Shown piece by piece: positions 12,001 through 19,023 of a DNA stretch of 47,675 bases. Source of the stretch: BJGV01 sp964013575 (GTDB taxonomy: Bacteria; Pseudomonadota; Gammaproteobacteria; Burkholderiales; Nitrosomonadaceae); the NCBI GenBank assembly GCA_964013575.1, contig CAXGWP010000012.1, positions 1 through 47,675 on the forward strand, in the 5' to 3' direction. The notes beneath the pieces are model-generated. The model searched no databases. It worked only from the letters and a program-made list of their open reading frames with translations, and was not told where the DNA came from. The first letter of the stretch is position 1. Each line of letters starts with the position of its first letter. The position numbers were made by a program, and so were the translations under genes.

Positions 12001-12401
12001 AATTCTTCAGCAGCTCCATCTATAGCCGTAAAAATCTCATTTTCTTCTGTAAAAGATTTAGGAGTAGTAAGAGGGTCAGCTGTTACATCTGTAACTACAG
12101 GGTCTGGATTTACTTTATCAGAAAACGTAACATTACCAAATTCACCTGTAGATAAAGTATCACTGTTAGTACCGACTACATTGGGAGTTGCCCCACCCAT
12201 ACCATATTTGTGATTTATAACCTGTGCTAATCTAGTAGCTTTAAGATTATGGACACTATTGCGTTTAGCATTTAGTACATTAGCTAAACTAGCGGCTTTA
12301 GTCTGTAAAAGGGAGTCTCTTGCGGAAGGTTTTGGTGGAGTTGCGCCATTAGTTAACGCTTGAACAATGTCTGCGTTATGTAGCTCTTCTTTAAGTGCCA
12401 T
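1..12401 (-). CDS. Giant N4-like virion RNA polymerase with N-terminal lytic transglycosylase domain (C-terminus off the window)
   Basis: Open frame from ATG at 12401 to the left edge, 4,133 codons with no stop. Residues ~123-235 look like an SLT lytic transglycosylase: catalytic Glu148 in FEESG, RGIAQVT near 162, YNTG at 220. The centre carries T7/N4 single-subunit RNA polymerase motifs: a TxxGR-region match ending in INPQNSKLTRGL (Arg2388), motif A DGTSNG (Asp2568), motif B Rx3Kx7YG exactly (Arg2690, Lys2694, Tyr2702), QDAS (3176-3179) and motif C HDG (His3195, Asp3196). Further features are clamp-binding-like motifs QLDLF, QLSLF and QLNLF (1792, 1831, 1848) and a zincin-like HEMVH (3573-3577). 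N4 packages such an enzyme and injects it to transcribe early genes; the SLT domain could open peptidoglycan during entry. Size (N4 about 3,500 aa) and position at the end of the late block fit. No strong SD is visible; the start is 32 bp after the previous gene. The polymerase call is firm on motifs, the domain edges are approximate. Confidence 0.87.
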   Translation of the reverse strand, partial: MALKEELHNADIVQALTNGATPPKPSARDSLLQTKAASLANVLNAKRNSVHNLKATRLAQVINHKYGMGGATPNVVGTNSDTLSTGEFGNVTFSDKVNPDPVVTDVTADPLTTPKSFTEENEIFTAIDGAAEEFGLPKALFRSLVFEESGNKQTAKSPTNVRGIAQVTQQTMEEMLPGGDVNNAAHQLYAGAKYLSKHVNRWKLKGFDERQAQQLAAASYNTGFSRVLEAIKATKKTHPTMQEIETAGIALFKQRPFKGGVKEGPGGKKVATKKRKDLDSFKEGMGHWKKIHYKDGVLQDFTKPTPQTPFVTKMPEAVEETSKPVSSQTHKPEDKPTPPPIKTIDPSVDISAPGGIAKAVQEAPPADVDLRDTGADRRKAERLQAQRREFKRIDELRKITNKADKEEVVLTPTHKLPHLKEHKPPTPITKPPSVDIDRRDPGKDRARAEKLQAEQRKFKRIDQELSSRKKQKKFSVDSLSGYGDFATGRQDLSANQYLNSGLDTIMDNVQTNKKIIEDKHDSAYFDNKRKQALTKRAEIISDPKGTYQQPAVTPEVPETVPEVTPEAVPQIDVPEPDIYSPRSVPKTVSENIYSPATPRPAEAKTYEDLYSSYKTPNEALIKEIYKLPDFTPSSPIVSVNRNLVELQDGTYRLLTQDGTWMPFSDKIEAQVFMAYDIANYQANLLDHPEETSVSGMYNKLVGGLVDPVETIFQGFVGATTLTEHINDHNNRLKAGSFLSSITHDPNDEITQQDKLNYLAIQENKGLSAELQAFKDSEKYQVIATLDKDAKENQDQQAKLKEFSKIWHEAHPYNRKYIESATTAMRVIAKEHGNAAAALELFKEYKGTLALQGLDSFGYTVALVYGNIPVQLGLLTGLARGRTKANIEQYVAEHGEKALTPEILTDIKIFSTLQEVSEKVSAGIVVKQLKLIPGLGGAGLWGTQITNGVLATIHPTVRTLGKVVWAPPKMFGAEFVQGTTNSMLEQAALQKKVDIGKAAVEGGIPEGFAVGTMAPAMAVGGTAKEVTKKVAKKAWDPSGKKAAAKTDKATKQKIENEIKSTQEKIEKIKKMQEAPSNLKSKLDALTEQLTDLQDAYDEIPNLHGKTLSLPGRPGKLETTNTLLKKLYKPYEQLVSDGAMSLDDAIEAMNDDLEAEIEKRLEEKTNLEEQLPDPITLEDTVEYVQHEGKAVPVGIGARKMTELLELELQLETKIAEHKSNVEKINQSDIPGPKKQEAIKIEEQKHATYLEGAIKKQDKLLNELQAPLNPTMLKVYEKQLIDVNDRRTKVLENESYKASPKSPTMPGSANPKGFRADGTGRDVDKISDEEVDAQITLIKKMSEEEDPDITNFDPSGKFKPGDVVHLNTTDEELLKKGEQGFVIETILGKQERDGKVHVKLAGVTETVPIDSLIFGNKPRTDTTPSTKLDHVEALIDKDLTDAQITKVREQLSKEIKELEEKIGTGKRVLGSLEDRLDEIEKLTPEELEKKLAEAKSPDDIKFWTAKLNQKRIQKERGEKQDAIDKDMATVHEEILEGESKKFKGLHAYYTDIVTALTELTDHVKLTRRLESLVSDMRTHATNINNKLNAFDNAYEIFTSTGKAVAVVGTKAENSRDMTYEVVTDMTETQIDEAHKKKLYNGKFAYVTKIDKNSGRLIDTLAGEVNYGNWIMGVVEGHRNTSMAKNEFNKARNLAEHEEVLRRLKKAKDSLKAPEIDEATIEGISVEDIPTTPTAILKENLEAILQRGLELKKKIDEGTITPEEKNEHESLQQSYIALNKEIQGREKIEGAEPGEQLDLFPEGEVPERSDEPPGPTTTPFDETTPPPRPGEKGEQLSLFDRSAEDTTEKGTQLNLFPNFIEGSKRIYKRAITGGVLKVLGGKLTATNLERQLKVLGAYFTDLVQIGSTRPTLKDAVNTLMDEDFDTQESLVNALMNLGVTQASAETLSKNFTHFKNRYDQVSSIDLSRKEVVIRTVNNVTDVDKDGNPILWKVEELSRDINDAYDKDGQYTRVSREIKDASGNIQTTTKVLPTSELLNVRNHALRAPLTLLLQEDPTGNNNQGVLPNQIVFTMMLTAMSFRQRTPNNNRFKDNDFAKEAFLYSGKNQTLNRNEDEELNDVGFGYHDAAMDMGNHAISILDLRAKKIPKDSPIDQVGADLYFELLAPALGMMALEIAQGTDKGAYFSVEKKYWNFDDYNENRAFNNAPTHEKVSDNEEIRKKYPEGKPIPLEQQQHYLHIKVDENQKWNQSTFDALEEMKSISKANMINSPGPFQTPPPINPSTGTFTEAPKGGEVYETLKRLQNVVWSKLESMDLVADLRDTDVLKELMDVEELYETTEDGEKIQLFHDVEIASKTSRNNGMLDTLQELLQAYDRGELTAFHLAWKLQSHHRYMQVGKINPQNSKLTRGLVGAWGLNKISVDNEQQFTNFKLAINEAFAVEKKDLVESEEAFQNIINHSNVLAAVEAMQRLNAAKGILRTKPKDAKAKKDKDRASQDLSSALSAIKKDNTFKEADITLLNGITALSKYMTVEAIQKTKAGYPSRNKRYTKNFRRIEDKSKSTFETDLYTERDGTSNGWAINVLQFPMWDKEERIRKNSQVGHNLKDKSFDPKEPGVYEDLVKFMQNNDSADVAWEWYKDKYKKKVFSRVSKDLVDKKRYTLTKEGEANFKEDYNKINAALIIIYPEFRDQESMREVVKYPFIMKMYGGGIANIANEVSNEVNKAMYSRISTIQKEYKEIFNNEEEELLRSDIPAFLTKVTNRKGVPDAKQYAKEDLTNRIYTLRIFNSNTIPGLTASQHFGNPWASRDIPGTIKTPDIKTAVNNYKAWLEGTAHQDVEPNRRKWIRKQIGDGNLDDKELVYYTTLSEPSHADVLRDLVEETSKTALPVDTHKYKRYGFFENRKNYEKQIITPFMDALETLNAFNQTDRGALGRMLIEGTKKDLGITPPAFKVKLNDIQVRAELNTRVAPRFEASLDELLGDTVEPRQSIVEMGDVLHQVFMVHFEEAIKNKLDEINLDAPVMEDVPVEVTQGAYTFNVIKTKDGFSITNKKTGKPAPKNMAAKTRKAIEDKATEQLRAVRPGLTKQEVIDLVKDKQGLMKFYPQVAGALATRLQDGTIEGGIDLSSTKFTTNKGDIEENQAEINFYDRERQKDTSRSTPKRSLVFDAAGLAVLIRQVINQDASAMTRLLLKKAEINALHDGFNASSNWANYLTRTYNKIHWELNTTHSIMEAMHNQMLGVLRNTDRKDIVDAIELTEKEQKRIAREEKLTAKAIQLMEEFRQDIDNRTKAAKLNDFIKEHKLDADRLRMGFKNAKVGKTLTRLDKVKMRVWEANPEYLEWNDKSSLSVISERAKAITQKVREQRQKLLEDGYTNIDHMYNLSNEELSETDTLNEFEQNYNKNTETFSFTSFEAMGKSMGYNPKISRDSGNFNKHYREQTNLFPAYNKDLDIKLTKLGKKLGLHSLDAFPKGEITSTEELGAITSDNVRSLFNKFKALSGKYYDSQDEMDSHTSTLNEVLDIISDGFQETNDLTLTMEKIEGITQATYEPESERITMSVSQLPPRGRNGQSPQEAYLHEMVHAMTLVALEEDPVLADRLESLHNELEAELHKDFKGEGWKVFRPKGTSPVNLATGAETNLAKAQYKHAFDTANSKDRLTEFLSMALTNRSLIDYMKSKQLAKDRSYLTKFMEFVQSIVNAFKRILNKKVESNNTTAYAEAIAITEQLVAMQNKHKSKYGQLDSKTIQFLERSDARIIEFFDQAVATVAAETEKYGPGGETAPIPFKVATMGTYAGYLTMSDSVHAKATRDHIMGLLNFTMRGVAKEIGGGALENPKLVEQLLHSKINISKRRREAETFSNEWFKTIWKSRPDDSGDDKWMSFETREALTDVLLRADLSSLRKMHTLGFADKDPNATRKIMNLLGEDKVARIERSRLKDQIRRQLGLTKDSEAIAYADELGYWIATGKRKKHDAYTNAYSIALDHLEGDFTPAQVNLLDAYATISSIPHLDIQQREKVQQLSTREFNADPDANGMIDLLDNHIWYKTKSQRDLFDGDPVQMVKGYIVERLDNLTDIKIGSAADKDKMAARGYKHPYPLGKIDKSQTLDTMYINRNIPEVADISGIMSTTNQRHMGTSLT

Positions 12402-12433
12402 ATTTCTGAGTTATTCATATCTAGATTAGTAGA

Positions 12434-14500
12434 TTATTGCCTACCCATTAGAGTGTAGGCTGCCATTTTTTCTCTACTTATTATTTCCGTCTTACCATTA
12501 GGTAAAGTTACCTGAAAGGTTCCATTGTCTAATTCTACAACGTTTGGATTTGCAGTCGGAGTTCCTCCTGTATTCTGACTTGGAATTGGTTGACCAGTAG
12601 TAGATGGTTGATAACGATTTCCTACTCCTCCTTGTGAAAATTGATATAGTGGATCAAGACCTTGTGAATAAGTAGAACTAACCCTAGACTTTGATATTTG
12701 TGGTGTTTGTGATTTAACACTTTTAAGAGCGTCATTGGTTGCCGTTATTAGGCTTTTAGATCCTTCTTTAAGTTTTCTTTCATTTTTCTCAGCTTTTCTA
12801 AGAGCGTTAGCAGGTATAATATTCTCTTTAAATCTATTATACAGATCTACTTTATTTGGAAAATTATCCCACCATTCAGGACTTATATTCCCTGGGGCGC
12901 CTACCATTCCGAAATCAGCTTTTACTACAGTATATCCTCCGACTGTGAATTTTGTGTCCCAAGTAACACTATTTAGCATTGTTCGTTTAAGAGCTAAATT
13001 ATAAGCATCCCTTTCGGGGCCGCTTTCAGGAAGTTTTCGACCTATAGCATAATCATATAGATTTTTAGTCCTTCTTATTGATTCCTGAAGTTCCATCCCA
13101 GTACCTGGGTCAAAGTCTTCATCTTTATAGTCGCTTTTAAGTTGTTCCATTAACGATCTAGTAATATGACCCTCAACAGTTTCATACTCCATTGCATTTG
13201 CATCTCTGTTCGCTCTTGACCAGAATTCCTCTTTGTTCTTCATATCTATGGCAATAGTCTTTGCCCTAGCTGCAGCATTCGCAGCTCCTTGTGTAATAGC
13301 TGCTGATATACCACTTCCTGCGTTATTTTTGAGTTTGTCGTAGTGCTGATCAAAAATACCATCTGTAAGTTCAGGATATAGATTTTGGTAGTGTCTACGT
13401 ATTGCCCCTTTTATGCTTTGTGCAGTACTAACTTTAATTGCACCACTATTTAATTCTGCTAACCAACTAGTATTGTTTTTAACAACACTGTCTAAAGATA
13501 GGCCGTCTCGTTGTAGTGCTCTTAATATTGGAGCTTGTAGATTTTTTGCGTTTGGATGATCGCTTCCAATATTATTTTTATTCATAAAAGTAATTAAAGC
13601 ATTAACACTATCTCTATATACTTTATTATTTTGAGCAAGGACTTCTCCCGTTCCTTTACCATAATTCTGAGCAGCGTTACTTATATCACTTTGCATTCGT
13701 TCTATTGCAAGCGTATCAATTGTATCAGTAGCTTCATCTGCAATTCCTAATGTAAAATTTTGACCGTATTTAGAATTAGCTAGTAAAGTACCTGCTCTAG
13801 TTTTGAATACAGACCTGTCTGTTATTCCAGGATATTTTTTAGCCATGTTATCGGCTATTTTATTAATCACACCTGCTTGTGCTGATTTAGTAAATGCTTT
13901 TGCACCACCTTTTGATAGATTCTCTAACGTAGTAGTCGTATCTGCTGATAGTGTAAAGGGATCATTATCGAATATACTTCGATACAGAGCTTTTTCTTGA
14001 GGAATAGCAATATTGTTTCTTCTAGCTTCGGCAATATTACTTTCTAAGCTTGTTTGAAAAGCAGGATTTACGGAACCGTCATCTAAAAATTGATTAGGAA
14101 GATCACGCATGTGCTTTGTATCCCAGTCAATATCATGTTGCGTTTTAAATGCTTTTTGTGCCTCTTGACCTTTTAAATAATCAATAGGAGCTTGTTTTCG
14201 AATATTTCTCAGTCCTACATTAACTTTACCCATATCAATTAAACCAGGGTCTGCTTTCATTTGTTGAACTAACTGATTTCTCGCTAAAAGATCCTGTGTA
14301 GGATCACCCGTATTAACAGCTTCTATATCTGAAAGAAAATCCTGTGCAGAGATATCTGCATATCGTTGAACTCCCTGCTCAGCTAGATTAGCTTGACCCT
14401 GCATTAAGTCGATATTAGTATCAACTCCACTTTTTAAATTGCCTAATAATCTGGTATTAAGGCTTTTTAAAATATTCCCTGGTAAGTTAGTTCTTGCCAT
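12434..14500 (-). CDS. Probable virion/ejection protein, 688 aa
   Basis: ATG at 14500 is preceded by a good SD (AAGGAG). The protein is hydrophilic and predicted mostly helical, rich in Asn, Ala, Lys and Asp, with no signal peptide, membrane segment or enzyme motif that I recognise. The last ~100 residues are low-complexity (Ser, Gln, Gly, Pro, Thr), ending in a short ordered stretch with TFQVTLPNGKTEI. It lies directly upstream of the giant virion RNA polymerase and downstream of other structural genes. That position and composition resemble internal or ejected virion proteins of podoviruses (T7 gp15/gp16 neighbourhood, N4 gp51-gp54 neighbourhood). The role is inferred from position; no family was recognised. 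Confidence 0.6.
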   Translation of the reverse strand: MARTNLPGNILKSLNTRLLGNLKSGVDTNIDLMQGQANLAEQGVQRYADISAQDFLSDIEAVNTGDPTQDLLARNQLVQQMKADPGLIDMGKVNVGLRNIRKQAPIDYLKGQEAQKAFKTQHDIDWDTKHMRDLPNQFLDDGSVNPAFQTSLESNIAEARRNNIAIPQEKALYRSIFDNDPFTLSADTTTTLENLSKGGAKAFTKSAQAGVINKIADNMAKKYPGITDRSVFKTRAGTLLANSKYGQNFTLGIADEATDTIDTLAIERMQSDISNAAQNYGKGTGEVLAQNNKVYRDSVNALITFMNKNNIGSDHPNAKNLQAPILRALQRDGLSLDSVVKNNTSWLAELNSGAIKVSTAQSIKGAIRRHYQNLYPELTDGIFDQHYDKLKNNAGSGISAAITQGAANAAARAKTIAIDMKNKEEFWSRANRDANAMEYETVEGHITRSLMEQLKSDYKDEDFDPGTGMELQESIRRTKNLYDYAIGRKLPESGPERDAYNLALKRTMLNSVTWDTKFTVGGYTVVKADFGMVGAPGNISPEWWDNFPNKVDLYNRFKENIIPANALRKAEKNERKLKEGSKSLITATNDALKSVKSQTPQISKSRVSSTYSQGLDPLYQFSQGGVGNRYQPSTTGQPIPSQNTGGTPTANPNVVELDNGTFQVTLPNGKTEIISREKMAAYTLMGRQ

Positions 14501-14509
14501 GATAGCTCC

Positions 14510-14716
14510 TTATTCTGGACTAAAATACTTATCTACCATATGTAGCATTTCATCGTATTTAGCCAAGGATTCCACTTCTTTCGATATAGTTTCAATATGG
14601 TCTGGGTGTTCTGCAACACCTACATTATTCGTTATAAGATTTTCAATGTTCATTTTATGCTTTTCAATATGCCCTGTGTAGTAGGCTCGTAAAGCATTTA
14701 ACATGTGTTCTCTCAT
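14510..14716 (-). CDS. Small acidic helical protein, 68 aa, unknown
   Basis: ATG at 14716 follows a strong SD (AAAGGAG) and the stop is 9 bp before the next gene's start, so it is a tightly packed operon member. The sequence is rich in Glu, His and Asn and likely helical (EHPDHIETISKEVESL), without cysteines or a membrane segment. It sits between two probable virion genes. I do not recognise a family; a small virion or assembly factor is the simplest guess. Confidence 0.6.
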   Translation of the reverse strand: MREHMLNALRAYYTGHIEKHKMNIENLITNNVGVAEHPDHIETISKEVESLAKYDEMLHMVDKYFSPE

Positions 14717-14726
14717 AATAACTCCT

Positions 14727-15614
14727 TTAAACTGCTGTAGGTAATTTTTGAGACTCTAAGAATTTATCATCTAAAGCTACTCGTCTATTGTAGTCTTTCA
14801 TAGTTAGATCCCAACGTCTATTTACATCAGCTTGATCAAATGCCATGGCTTTTCGTACATCATCCATATATGCTTTATTTTGTGACAAAGCTCTATTTTG
14901 GTTTATTTGTTTCCATAAATCTAAACCAATACCTGCAGCTTTCATTGGATTCTTGCCTGTCCACTCTTTAATCCCGCTCCATATTGAATCTGATCCATAC
15001 TTAGAGGGATCAATTAATCCTGTAGCGGATGATCTCATCTGGTCTACTGAAGGTTCACCTACATCAAATGGATCATACAAATCTGGATCATCTTCATCCT
15101 TAGTTGTACCAGTACCAGTACCAGTACCAGTACCAGTATCCGTATCAAACCAACTACTACCACCAATATTAGCACTACCGTATGTTTGTGCTAGCTCATT
15201 TGCTGTGGGTAGGTTAAGAAAATTTTGATTTCCACTAAGCCTTGCTAGACTTTTCCATCTATCACGACCACTACCACCACCACCGAAATTCCAATCATCT
15301 GGAACTACGCCTTCTGACATTGCATAGTAGCTAGGCATTCTTGCATCCACACCACCAGTAGCACTATAGGGATTCGCTTTCCACCCAGGTAAATACCTTT
15401 CTTTTGTTTGTGGATTTACAGAATAAGCGTTCTGATCTGCCCAACTATATGAACCTGCTGAATCTGTGGGTATCACTGCGGGCATTGATTGTTGTGGATT
15501 AGCTAGATATTCCCACCCAGGAGGTTGTTGCGGTCTGCCCCATGTAGGTCTACTTGCTCTACGGGCATATTGATTAATATATTGTTGCCATAAAGGAATA
15601 TTATTTTCTGCCAT
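14727..15614 (-). CDS. Probable virion structural protein, 295 aa, Trp/Pro/Gly-rich
   Basis: ATG at 15614 has a clear SD (TAGGAG). Residues 1-140 are rich in Trp, Pro, Tyr and Gly and probably poorly structured. A (TG)n run encoded by a hexanucleotide tandem repeat follows near residue 160, then an acidic linker (DEDDPDLYDP). The last ~70 residues look helical and charged (DVRKAMAFDQADVNRRWDL). This disordered-plus-helical-tail layout, and its place between the 938-aa membrane-segment protein and the 688-aa protein, suggest a virion component linked to the ejection apparatus. No family is recognised. Confidence 0.55.
   Translation of the reverse strand: MAENNIPLWQQYINQYARRASRPTWGRPQQPPGWEYLANPQQSMPAVIPTDSAGSYSWADQNAYSVNPQTKERYLPGWKANPYSATGGVDARMPSYYAMSEGVVPDDWNFGGGGSGRDRWKSLARLSGNQNFLNLPTANELAQTYGSANIGGSSWFDTDTGTGTGTGTGTTKDEDDPDLYDPFDVGEPSVDQMRSSATGLIDPSKYGSDSIWSGIKEWTGKNPMKAAGIGLDLWKQINQNRALSQNKAYMDDVRKAMAFDQADVNRRWDLTMKDYNRRVALDDKFLESQKLPTAV
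15106..15138. repeat. Hexanucleotide tandem repeat (GTACCA)x5.5 inside a coding region
   Basis: Five full copies of GTACCA plus half a copy, all in frame, encode an alternating Thr-Gly run in the 295-aa virion protein. Because the unit is a multiple of three, copy-number change would vary linker length without a frameshift. Confidence 0.9.
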
Positions 15615-15676
15615 ATCAAACTCCTATCTTTATTACCCTAATAATACCGTTATTTAAATAAATTGTCATTACCTAT

Positions 15677-18493
15677 TTATGCGTAATCATAAGGATCATG
15701 ATCCCAAGGATACATAAAAGTAGAATCAATACGCATAGGAACATATGCTCCTATACAAGCATCAAGATACACAGGAGCCGATATACCTTCTGGTAATCCA
15801 TTATTAGATCGTCCTCCTCCTACTCTCCATTGTGCAGTTAGTACTGGTGCTAGATTCACTGCTTTACGACTATCCAACCAATTCTCCATTTCATTGATTT
15901 CCTGTAACTTACTTGCTCTTTCTACGCCCCATGCTGCGGTATCTGCTGCTAAAGTCTCAGCTAGAGCTCCTACAGCCATAGATTCTAAACTTCCTATACC
16001 TGTTACAAATTTTGTAGCTATTTCAGCTAAATCTAAAAAAGTCAAAGAAGATAGACTTTTAAATTTCATTCCCGTAGATCTAAAACTCCATGATGTGCTA
16101 GGTGAAGGCGTAGTTAAACTACCACCTCCTGCTCCAAGTGTCGCTCCTCCTGTATGCCCATAAGTACCTATAGGAGCACCTGTTGGCCCAAATGTTACGC
16201 CAGGATCCCACATAGATATAGCTACTGAGGCTACGATATTAAGAATCATGGCTAATTCTGGGTTATCCTTAGCTATCTCCTCAATTGCTAGCTGAATTAC
16301 ATACTGAGCAGCAAATTTTATAAGCATACTAGGGATAGCTTCTAAAAACATAGTCCATGCTACGCTTAAAAAGTTTCCTGCTAGTGCAGCTGATGTTAAT
16401 TTTGCTATACCCGCCTTCATAGCTGCAAAACCCGCTTTAATTGTTGGCCAAGCAATTACGACTATAACTACAATAACTACAATCATTACTAAGGCCGTAA
16501 GAAAACTCATGCCTGCGTGGACTATTACTTCATAATGAGCTATATAGATAGATACATGACATCCTGCTAAAAATAATTTACTAACTTCGGCATGAGATAG
16601 ATCCTTAATAAATGTATGAATAAATGGAACCATGAGATCCTGTTGAGCCCCAAGGTTAAATTTAACCATTTTAAATTTACCAGTATCTCCATCAATAACT
16701 TTTAAAGCACCTATTGGCTGGGCAACTGTATATGCATCTAATCCTGATGGTTTAATGCAATAGTAAGTTATTGATTGTCCTATAGTTGTTTCTTCTGAAG
16801 CTTGCTGAACTAAGCGTAATACACCAGATCCATTATTTTCATAAACTGCGTCAGGAGTTAGATATATTAATGAGCTAGTACTTCCATCAGATTCCTGTAA
16901 TACAGGAGAAGGATTGTTATAGCTCATTCTTTCAGTTACTTGTAACCAATTAGTTGCTTCCCCAGACGTAGTACCAGGATTAGGTACCCCATTCCCATCT
17001 AAGAAATCCTGTACTTCATCTAAATTATCCGCTTTATACCCTACGTTATACGTCCCTTTACCAGAGGAACTATAGTAGTTATATTTTAATAGTCCATCAT
17101 CCCCAAATTTAGACATATCTGAATAGTAGATACCATTTTCGACACTCCCAGTATCAGCATCAATATCGATTAATGGGGTATGTGTATAGGTAATATAGCT
17201 AAACTGAAATGCATATTCGTTGTCATCTGTCGAAGTAAGGATATTATTCTGCGGTTTATCATCCCCTGCTGGAGAATTATCATAATCTCCTTGTGTGGTG
17301 CCTTGGGCTGGGTATAAATTCTCAAACATTCTGTATAAATAGGACATACCTGCTTGAGATGTATCCCACATTCTTACACCGAAATTTACATAAATATTAT
17401 CTATATCCCCTAGATTACTTGCTACTCCAGGGTCAGTTAAAATAGAGTCTAGAACTTCCGCTGCATCTAGATGTATTATTTTTAATATATCTTCTATTGC
17501 TGCTTGTTTAGTTGCCCCAAATGTAGTGTAGTTAGAATTACTTATTCTTAAAGGAACTGCGGGAAGAACTTCAAGCGTACTGCCATCTATATCAATAGGA
17601 TCCTCTATTGTATCTAAATCTGTATATGTTCCAGATCCTGCTTGATAAATAAATAGATAGATTCTACTTGGATCCACATCTCTATAATAAGTTACAACAT
17701 AATGAACTTGTCCCGGTCGTGATGGAACAGTATAAGGGAGGGTTATTGTTACACCAGCGTCATTATAAGCTTCAACAGTATAGTCGTCTGTGCCTGAATT
17801 ATACACAATAGTATTTAAATTAACATACCACCGCATATCAACTAAGACATCGTCTGACGTAGCCATTTCACTAGTTATATCTATTTGAAAATGATTTACT
17901 GATGGCGTGACATTAACAGTATCCGCAGCAGGAATACTAGGCGTGGTAGTTACTTCTCGATATTCGGTACCCAGTCGATTAAGACCTACATCATATCCTT
18001 TATTATCTTGTAACCAAGACTTAACCCAATCAGATTTTGATAAAGCTCTTAAATACGCATTTTCAATTGTACAAGGGACACCATTAATAGTATTTAATAC
18101 ATCAGTTACTTCATCATAATCTATAGTTAAAATATATGATTCTATTGCGGGAAAGTTTTCAAAATAGTTCCCATTGTCAATAAAATCCATAAATTCTTTA
18201 ACGTTTCCTTTAAGGCTACGAAACGCAAGATGATAAATAAGACTACTAACTAAGTCTTTATCTGCCAGGATACTTTGAAGAATAGCGGAGGCGGTGGGAT
18301 TTTTCTTATCTACATCATCAAACAAGGGGATATTCTGAACTTCGTAATACTCAATTATTTGGGTGGAACCCCCATCCCACCCAAGTAATACCATAATTAA
18401 CTGCACAACCATCTCAACTACTTGTACAACTGCTTCAACTATCGCTACAACAACATCAACAATAGCGGTAAAAATATTAGCAATAAACCCCAT
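15677..18493 (-). CDS. Large virion protein with hydrophobic segments, 938 aa
   Basis: ATG at 18493 lies 5 bp after the preceding stop, with CAGGA as SD. Residues ~1-37 are a strongly hydrophobic Val/Ile-rich helix. The middle (~60-600) is soluble and beta-rich with many Asp, Tyr and Thr. Residues ~655-760 contain a very hydrophobic stretch (ALVMIVVIVVIVVIAWP near 660-676) and further amphipathic helices; the C-terminus is Gly/Ser/Thr-rich. It belongs to the block between capsid and virion RNA polymerase. A protein with two hydrophobic regions here could cross or line the host envelope during DNA entry, but that is inference. Family not recognised. Confidence 0.65.
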   Translation of the reverse strand: MGFIANIFTAIVDVVVAIVEAVVQVVEMVVQLIMVLLGWDGGSTQIIEYYEVQNIPLFDDVDKKNPTASAILQSILADKDLVSSLIYHLAFRSLKGNVKEFMDFIDNGNYFENFPAIESYILTIDYDEVTDVLNTINGVPCTIENAYLRALSKSDWVKSWLQDNKGYDVGLNRLGTEYREVTTTPSIPAADTVNVTPSVNHFQIDITSEMATSDDVLVDMRWYVNLNTIVYNSGTDDYTVEAYNDAGVTITLPYTVPSRPGQVHYVVTYYRDVDPSRIYLFIYQAGSGTYTDLDTIEDPIDIDGSTLEVLPAVPLRISNSNYTTFGATKQAAIEDILKIIHLDAAEVLDSILTDPGVASNLGDIDNIYVNFGVRMWDTSQAGMSYLYRMFENLYPAQGTTQGDYDNSPAGDDKPQNNILTSTDDNEYAFQFSYITYTHTPLIDIDADTGSVENGIYYSDMSKFGDDGLLKYNYYSSSGKGTYNVGYKADNLDEVQDFLDGNGVPNPGTTSGEATNWLQVTERMSYNNPSPVLQESDGSTSSLIYLTPDAVYENNGSGVLRLVQQASEETTIGQSITYYCIKPSGLDAYTVAQPIGALKVIDGDTGKFKMVKFNLGAQQDLMVPFIHTFIKDLSHAEVSKLFLAGCHVSIYIAHYEVIVHAGMSFLTALVMIVVIVVIVVIAWPTIKAGFAAMKAGIAKLTSAALAGNFLSVAWTMFLEAIPSMLIKFAAQYVIQLAIEEIAKDNPELAMILNIVASVAISMWDPGVTFGPTGAPIGTYGHTGGATLGAGGGSLTTPSPSTSWSFRSTGMKFKSLSSLTFLDLAEIATKFVTGIGSLESMAVGALAETLAADTAAWGVERASKLQEINEMENWLDSRKAVNLAPVLTAQWRVGGGRSNNGLPEGISAPVYLDACIGAYVPMRIDSTFMYPWDHDPYDYA

Positions 18494-18498
18494 TGCTA

Positions 18499-19023
18499 TT
18501 ATCCTGTAGGTTCTGCGTTAGTTATTTGCGTATTAATATTACCTGTTCCAGTTGTATTAAGAGCAACTACACCTGTAGAGGCAACACCAGCAGTTGAGAC
18601 ATTTACGCTCCAAGCGTCTAATAGAGTTTTAAGGTATTTCTGATCGGCATTCCATTTAAACCCTTTAGCTTGTTCAGTAGACAAGTTATTTGCTCTCCCT
18701 GCTACAGAAGTAGTTGTTGGGGCAGTTTTAGTACTTTGTTCAGTTTGAGCAAATTCCGTAACTTCTTTTTGGAAAAGTAGGGATTCTTCAGCATTGCCTT
18801 TTTGCATCCCTATTACATAAGCTACAGCTTGCTGAACAGCTGCTTGCATAGCGGTCAAATACACTGTTGCGTAGTCACTGCCAGTAATACGACCTAAATT
18901 AAATTGAGCGGCCATATGTGCATTTACTGTTTCCATTAGATCATCAAATACACCTGTACCTGTTACTACGTTATTAGCATCAGTAGCAACTCCAGCAGTT
19001 AAATCAGCAATAGTAATAGCCAT
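18499..19023 (-). CDS. Probable virion structural protein, 174 aa
   Basis: The start ATG overlaps the preceding stop codon by one base (TAATG), with GGGAG as SD, so translation is probably coupled. Residues ~25-95 look helical (DLMETVNAHMAAQFNLGRI), followed by a Thr/Ser/Ala-rich tail. No catalytic motif, signal or cysteine cluster is seen. Its location between head genes and the 938-aa protein indicates a structural role, unspecified. Confidence 0.6.
   Translation of the reverse strand: MAITIADLTAGVATDANNVVTGTGVFDDLMETVNAHMAAQFNLGRITGSDYATVYLTAMQAAVQQAVAYVIGMQKGNAEESLLFQKEVTEFAQTEQSTKTAPTTTSVAGRANNLSTEQAKGFKWNADQKYLKTLLDAWSVNVSTAGVASTGVVALNTTGTGNINTQITNAEPTG

Noticed and set aside
1..12401. 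DarB-like antirestriction or pure polyvalent protein
   Set aside because: No helicase or methylase motifs were seen, while the ordered polymerase motifs A, B and C are. The HEMVH and clamp-type motifs remain compatible with polyvalent features.
14845..15228. 127-aa plus-strand frame with a PVPVPV run
   Set aside because: Antisense to the 295-aa virion gene; the run is the GTACCA repeat read backwards.
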